A stretch of DNA of 11,468 bases from the NCBI GenBank assembly GCA_937916485.1, contig CALFSV010000434.1, positions 1-11,468 of the forward strand, read 5' to 3'. This DNA comes from an uncultured Paracoccaceae bacterium (lineage in GTDB: Bacteria > Pseudomonadota > Alphaproteobacteria > Rhodobacterales > Rhodobacteraceae). This document shows, in pieces, positions 7,935-11,468 of this stretch; position 1 is the stretch's first letter; every line of letters begins with the position of its first letter. The notes under the pieces were generated by a model. It ran no database searches. It worked only from the letters and a program-made list of their open reading frames with translations, and had not been told where the DNA came from. The translations under genes and the position numbers were made by a program.

Positions 7935-7969
7935 ATGGGCGGGGGCTTTTTTGCCAAGCCCCCGCCCAT
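7935..7969 (-). terminator. Strong stem-loop between the binding-protein and permease genes
   Basis: A perfect 14-bp inverted repeat (ATGGGCGGGGGCTT at 7935-7948 and its complement at 7956-7969) flanks a 7-base loop. On the transcribed strand it begins 11 bases after the binding-protein stop and is followed by TCTTTGTC, a poor U-tract. That suggests partial termination, or protection of the upstream mRNA end, rather than a full stop, since the permease and ATPase genes downstream have no obvious promoter of their own. A smaller stem (TTCGG-TGG-CCGAA, 7913-7925) follows it. This arrangement is common in importer operons where the binding protein must be made in excess. Confidence 0.75.
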
Positions 7970-7980
7970 CAATAGTGAGT

Positions 7981-9552
7981 TTACTCGATCACCACGTTGG
8001 TGGGACGCGTGTACTCATCGGTCCGCGGAACATACCGCAGGCCAGTGCGCGTGCCCCAGGTGTTCACCTGGAAGTGCGTCGGGATCAGACCGACTTCGCG
8101 CATCGCGATCTCTGTTGCCCGCGCAAGCAGAGCCTGGCGCAACTCATCGTCAACAGTGTTCAAAGCAAGCTGAACAGTCGCATCAAACGGAGCACTCGAG
8201 AAACGTCCGCGGTTGGTACGACCGAGACCCGCGTCGTCATCGCGCGTGTGCAACAAGGCGCGCAGCGGCGAGGATGCCTCTCCAGTGCCAGATCCCCAGC
8301 CTACGAGCATAAGCGAGAACTCGGAACCGTTTTCATCACCCGTTGCACGACCGAAGTAGACAGAACGCGGCATGGTTTCGACCTCGGTTTGAACGCCAAC
8401 ACGGGTCAGCATCTGCGCGATAGCCTGCGCGATCTGCTCATCGTTGATATAGCGGTCATTCGGGCCATGGATCGTCAGGCGGAAACCATCAGGATACCCT
8501 GCTTCGGCAAGCAATGCCTTTGCGCCTTCTGGATCGTACTCGGGGATTTCGATGTTTTCTGAAACACCGAAGAACCCATCAGGCAGCACCTGTCCAGCCG
8601 GAATGGCGATGCCTTCCATCACTTCGTCCACGATGGTGTCGCGGTCGATTGCCATGGAGAGGGCTTTGCGCACGCGGACATCCTGCAACGGGTTGAACAT
8701 CGGATTGCCGTCATTGTCGGTCACGAAGGGCGAATACACGCGCTTGCTGTCGATATGAAGATAGATCACCCGGTTCGACACACCCTGGCTTAGTACGATG
8801 TCGGGGTTGCCTTCCAGCGTCGCGATATCCGTCGTTGGCACACCCGAGATCACATCGACATCACCAGCAAGCAAAGCTGCGACGCGTGCCGCGTCCGAAC
8901 TGATCGGACGATAGGTGACTGTGTCGAATTGTGGTGCGTCGCCCCAGTAGTCGGGGTTGGCCTCAATGACGATGCTTTCGCCGGGCGTATAGCTGACGAA
9001 CCTATAGGGTCCGGTACCAATGCTGGCTACACCGCTGTTGTAGTCTTCGGTGGTCGCATCCGGGTTATCAGCACTTACAATCTGAACGGTCGACAAATCG
9101 ATGGGCAACAGCGGATATGGGCCGTTGGTGCGGAAATGAATGGTATAGTCATCCACAACAATCATTTCTGCGATACCTGATGTGTAGGTGGCAAAAGAGG
9201 AGGGGCTGTTGGGCACGTTTGGCACGCGCTCGTAGCTGAACACCACGTCTTCGGCCGTGAATGCAGAGCCATCATGGAAGGTCACACCCTCACGCAGCTT
9301 GAATTCCCACATATCGTCGGCGATCGGCCCCCACTCGACGGCCAGACCCGGCCCGACCTGTTGGTTGCTGTCTTGATGCAGCATGCGATCATATATGGTG
9401 CCAACAATCTGGTTGTTGTTGCCGGTGTTATGATAGTGCGGATCCATAGCCGTGACTTCGGATGCCACCGCGATGGTGATATCTTCAGCATATGCAGCTG
9501 TGCCCAAAGCCATTCCCATGGCAAGAGTCGCGACAGACAGCGATTTTCTCAT
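7981..9552 (-). CDS. Periplasmic solute-binding protein, family 5 (peptide/dipeptide-type, DppA-like)
   Basis: This 523-residue periplasmic receptor delivers substrate to the permease. The N-terminus is a Sec signal peptide: basic MRK, a hydrophobic core, and AYA before Glu23 as the likely cleavage site. There is no lipobox cysteine, so it is a soluble periplasmic protein. The mature sequence has the family-5 pattern: SEVTAMDPH near the N-terminus, IYDRMLHQDSN, LREGVTFHDGSAFTAEDVVFSYER, GTGPYRFVSYTPGESIVIEANPDYWG and VRKALSMAIDRDTIVDEV. Length is normal. The ATG at 9552 is preceded by AGGGAG at 8 bases. It is the first gene of the importer operon and is divergent from the ArgE-like gene. The family binds peptides, but also opines, sugars, nickel and other ligands, so the true ligand cannot be named from sequence. 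Confidence 0.94.
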   Translation of the reverse strand: MRKSLSVATLAMGMALGTAAYAEDITIAVASEVTAMDPHYHNTGNNNQIVGTIYDRMLHQDSNQQVGPGLAVEWGPIADDMWEFKLREGVTFHDGSAFTAEDVVFSYERVPNVPNSPSSFATYTSGIAEMIVVDDYTIHFRTNGPYPLLPIDLSTVQIVSADNPDATTEDYNSGVASIGTGPYRFVSYTPGESIVIEANPDYWGDAPQFDTVTYRPISSDAARVAALLAGDVDVISGVPTTDIATLEGNPDIVLSQGVSNRVIYLHIDSKRVYSPFVTDNDGNPMFNPLQDVRVRKALSMAIDRDTIVDEVMEGIAIPAGQVLPDGFFGVSENIEIPEYDPEGAKALLAEAGYPDGFRLTIHGPNDRYINDEQIAQAIAQMLTRVGVQTEVETMPRSVYFGRATGDENGSEFSLMLVGWGSGTGEASSPLRALLHTRDDDAGLGRTNRGRFSSAPFDATVQLALNTVDDELRQALLARATEIAMREVGLIPTHFQVNTWGTRTGLRYVPRTDEYTRPTNVVIE

Positions 9553-9819
9553 TGATAGTACTCCCTATTTGCAGCCCTGATGTGCCCGGCAGGTGGTGAT
9601 CAAAAAGCCCCCAGCCTTCCATGCAGATTTCAGGTTAGACGCATTGCTCGACGTTAGGGAAGCTTTATTTCTCGCCCGGATATGCGCGCTCTAAGCCAAG
9701 GGCAATCATAACGTGTGCATTTCAACATCTGGTGAAATGTGCAAAGCAAAGGCATTGGTCAGGTTGCGAAATTTTTCCGTCGCACAATCTCACCCCTCGT
9801 GAATTAAGAAGGACCAGCC
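9553..9819. promoter_or_regulatory. Divergent control region between the importer operon and the ArgE-like gene
   Basis: This 267-bp gap has no gene and must hold outward promoters for both sides. For the minus strand, TTGCCC (9705-9700) and TATCCG (9682-9677) are 17 bases apart and form a possible promoter for the binding-protein gene. This is a weak match and only a suggestion. For the plus strand I found no pair that I trust. The region contains a dyad at 9718-9739, listed separately. Ribosome binding sites close both ends: AGGGAG (9566-9561, minus) and AAGAAGGA (9806-9813, plus). Confidence 0.6.
9718..9739. promoter_or_regulatory. Palindromic operator candidate CATTTCA-N8-TGAAATG
   Basis: Perfect 7-base arms (9718-9724 and 9733-9739) surround an 8-base spacer that itself contains a matching CA/TG pair, and further matches (TG at 9714-9715, CA at 9742-9743) lie outside. 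It sits about 80 bp before the ArgE-like start and about 165 bp before the binding-protein start. A third related half-site, TGAAATCTGC on the minus strand at 9632-9623, resembles the right half TGAAATGTGC (9733-9742). The symmetry suggests a dimeric regulator shared by both divergent units. No regulator gene is in the window, so its identity is unknown. Confidence 0.45.
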
Positions 9820-10989
9820 ATGGCACAGAACAAAGCTGCCTCCAGTGTTGAGCATCTTCGCGCCCTTGTTGGTTTCGACACGGTCAGCCATCGTTCGAAC
9901 CTGACGCTTGTCGATTATCTCGAAAGCGTGCTGGCCCCTTTGGGCGCAAGGCTTGAACGAATCGAGGATAGTACTGGTCAAAAAGCGAATCTTTTGGCCA
10001 GCTTTGGACCGACCGACGGTGCGGGTTATATCTTGTCGGGCCATACCGACGTGGTCCCTGTAGAGCGACAGGATTGGTTAACCGCACCATTCACGCTGAT
10101 CGAGCAGGACGGAAAACTGTTCGGTCGCGGCACATCTGACATGAAGGGCTTTCTGGCGTGCTGCCTCGCCCTGGCGCCCAAAATGGCGACCGCGCCCTTG
10201 CAGGCACCGCTGCACATCGCCTTTTCCTATGACGAAGAAGTTGGCTGCATAGGCGTGCGCGATCTCATCGACCGGCTGAACGAGTGGGACATCCGCCCGC
10301 AGGGCTGTTTTGTAGGTGAGCCTACGGCGATGCATGTTGTGACTGGCCACAAGGCCAAACGCGCGCTTCGCGGCGTGGTGACAGGAACTCCGGGGCATTC
10401 ATCACTTGCCCCAAGTTTCGTCAACGCGATTGAATACGCGGCCGAGTTTCTTGTCGAATTGCGTCGACTGGGGCGCGAGATCGAGGAAACCGGAGCGCAT
10501 GATCTACTTTTCGACGTTCCCTTCACCACCACCCACGTCGGCCTGATTAAAGGTGGTGAGGCGCTCAATATCGTGCCCGAGCATTGCAGTTTCGAGTTTG
10601 AATTTCGGGCTCTTCCGGGCGATGATGTCGATACTATGGTCACCCGCATGCAGCATTTTGCGGAAGCGACGCTGCTGCCGCGCATGAAGGCGATCAGTCC
10701 TGCCGCAGAGTTCCGTTTCGAGTGGTTTTCCTCTTACCCGGGTCTTGATACCGATCCCACTGAAGAGATCGTCGGTTTGGCGAAACGGCTCGCAGGGCGG
10801 AATGATCACAGTAAGGTCGCCTACGGGACCGAGGGCGGACTATTCAGTACAACCGGCGATATCCCCACGGTCGTCTGTGGTCCCGGCGATATCGAACGTG
10901 CGCACAAGGCCAACGAGTACATCACACGCGATGAGCTATCAGCCTGCGAGGCATTCATCGACGCCTTGATAGACCACGTTAGTCACTGA
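9820..10989 (+). CDS. argE: M20 family deacetylase, acetylornithine deacetylase (ArgE)-like
   Basis: This 389-residue cytoplasmic zinc amidohydrolase is close in length to ArgE (about 385). M20 motifs occur in order: SGHTDVVPV (His75 ligand and Asp77), GRGTSDMKGF with bridging Asp107, DEEVGC with Glu139 and Glu140, VGEPT with Glu167, a dimerisation domain with GTPGHSS, and the C-terminal ligand His362 in ERAHKANEYI. GGLFSTTGDIPTVVCGPGDI is characteristic of the ArgE branch. Known members remove the acetyl group from N-acetylornithine in arginine synthesis. Here the gene is divergent from a peptide importer and sits in a locus full of N-acyl hydrolases, and many such paralogues act on other N-acyl amino acids. 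A catabolic role is therefore at least as likely. AGGA at 9810-9813, 6 bases before ATG, supports the start. No other arginine genes are nearby. Confidence 0.88.
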   Translation: MAQNKAASSVEHLRALVGFDTVSHRSNLTLVDYLESVLAPLGARLERIEDSTGQKANLLASFGPTDGAGYILSGHTDVVPVERQDWLTAPFTLIEQDGKLFGRGTSDMKGFLACCLALAPKMATAPLQAPLHIAFSYDEEVGCIGVRDLIDRLNEWDIRPQGCFVGEPTAMHVVTGHKAKRALRGVVTGTPGHSSLAPSFVNAIEYAAEFLVELRRLGREIEETGAHDLLFDVPFTTTHVGLIKGGEALNIVPEHCSFEFEFRALPGDDVDTMVTRMQHFAEATLLPRMKAISPAAEFRFEWFSSYPGLDTDPTEEIVGLAKRLAGRNDHSKVAYGTEGGLFSTTGDIPTVVCGPGDIERAHKANEYITRDELSACEAFIDALIDHVSH

Positions 10990-11173
10990 ACAGCGGCCGA
11001 TGCCTGTAGGAAAGATCGCAGTGTCGAGATCAGATTGAATAGATTTGGTCGTTCGGTTGTCTCAGAAAATCACGAGAAATGAGTGACCCGGACATGTTTA
11101 ATCTCGAATTTGTGTTGGGGCGGCGCCAATTCGTCAAATAAGATGAGATAAGCTCAGAAGTTTGGGGACAAAT

Positions 11174-11468
11174 ATGGGATTTCTTTATTTTGCGTATGGC
11201 TCAAACATGCTACCCGCTCGTTTACAAGCGCGATGCAGCACGGCGCGTGTAATCGGAACGGCGACGGCGCAAAACTTTGAGTTAAATTTCAGCAAACTGG
11301 GGAAAGATAGCTCGGGCAAAGCGACGCTGGTAGAGTCTGCCATCGGCGGAACGGTCACTCCGGGTGTGCTCTTTGAGATCGAACGCATAGAACTGCACCA
11401 TCTCGATCAAGCTGAAGGCGCGGGCTATTGGTCTGCCCCCATTGAGTGGTCCAGTTTAAATGTTAGTG
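11174..11468 (+). CDS. Gamma-glutamylcyclotransferase family protein, cut by the window end
   Basis: An open frame of 98 codons starts at ATG 11174 and runs off the right edge, so the C-terminus is missing. The N-terminus FLYFAYGSNMLPARL has the YGSN substrate-binding loop of the AIG2/GGCT fold. Further on, LDQAEGAGYW contains the expected general-acid/base glutamate (Glu81), and GVLFEIE is also typical. Family members convert gamma-glutamyl amino acids into 5-oxoproline and free amino acid. GGGGA lies 5 bases before the ATG. The gene follows the ArgE-like stop after 184 bases that are more AT-rich and in which I saw no terminator. It may have its own promoter (a TAAGAT at 11139-11144 could be a -10). 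Whether it belongs to the acyl-amino-acid locus or is merely a neighbour is open. Confidence 0.85.
   Translation, partial: MGFLYFAYGSNMLPARLQARCSTARVIGTATAQNFELNFSKLGKDSSGKATLVESAIGGTVTPGVLFEIERIELHHLDQAEGAGYWSAPIEWSSLNVS

Noticed and set aside
7645..8562. 305-codon open frame on the plus strand
   Set aside because: It runs antisense across the dppB start, the hairpin and the end of the binding-protein gene, which are all supported on the other strand.
1..11468. Mobile element, CRISPR array, toxin-antitoxin or phage defence system
   Set aside because: I found no transposase, integrase, regular short repeats, small toxin-like pair or nuclease/helicase genes. The locus is metabolic.

Overview
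The window reads as a catabolic, nutrient-scavenging locus from a Gram-negative alphaproteobacterium. A Rhodobacterales-like marine or soil relative is my best guess. That rests on the moderately GC-rich codon use, the style of the Opp/Dpp transporter genes and the periplasmic solute-binding protein with a Sec signal peptide; no rRNA or other marker gene confirms it. Nine protein genes are supported, plus the gene-poor left end, a divergent control region and a hairpin inside the main operon.

Layout. Positions 1-378 hold no convincing gene but contain an imperfect hairpin or operator at 267-291. A two-gene plus-strand operon follows: an AbgB-like M20 amidohydrolase (379-1806) and a succinylglutamate desuccinylase/aspartoacylase-family deacylase (1803-2759), joined by an ATGA overlap. 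It meets, tail to tail with an 8-bp overlap, a six-gene minus-strand operon. In transcription order this encodes a family-5 solute-binding protein (9552-7981), DppB-like permease (7863-6886), DppC-like permease with a large insertion (6889-5594), DppD-like ATPase (5597-4611), DppF-like ATPase (4614-3619) and an N-formylglutamate amidohydrolase-family enzyme (3615-2752). Every junction from dppB to dppF is a 4-bp ATGA overlap. The enzyme starts 3 bp after dppF. A 14-bp perfect stem-loop separates the binding-protein gene from the permeases.

Divergently from the binding-protein gene, across a 267-bp control region carrying a CATTTCA-N8-TGAAATG palindrome, lies an ArgE-like M20 deacetylase (9820-10989). 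After a more AT-rich gap, the window ends inside a gamma-glutamylcyclotransferase-family gene (11174 to the edge).

Together the genes suggest import of small peptides or N-acylated amino acids by a complete ABC transporter. Several metallo-amidases acting on N-acyl-glutamate, N-acyl-aspartate or N-acyl-ornithine type bonds could then release free amino acids in the cytoplasm. The families are clear; the actual substrate is not readable from sequence. No transcriptional regulator, mobile element, CRISPR array, rRNA or tRNA was seen.
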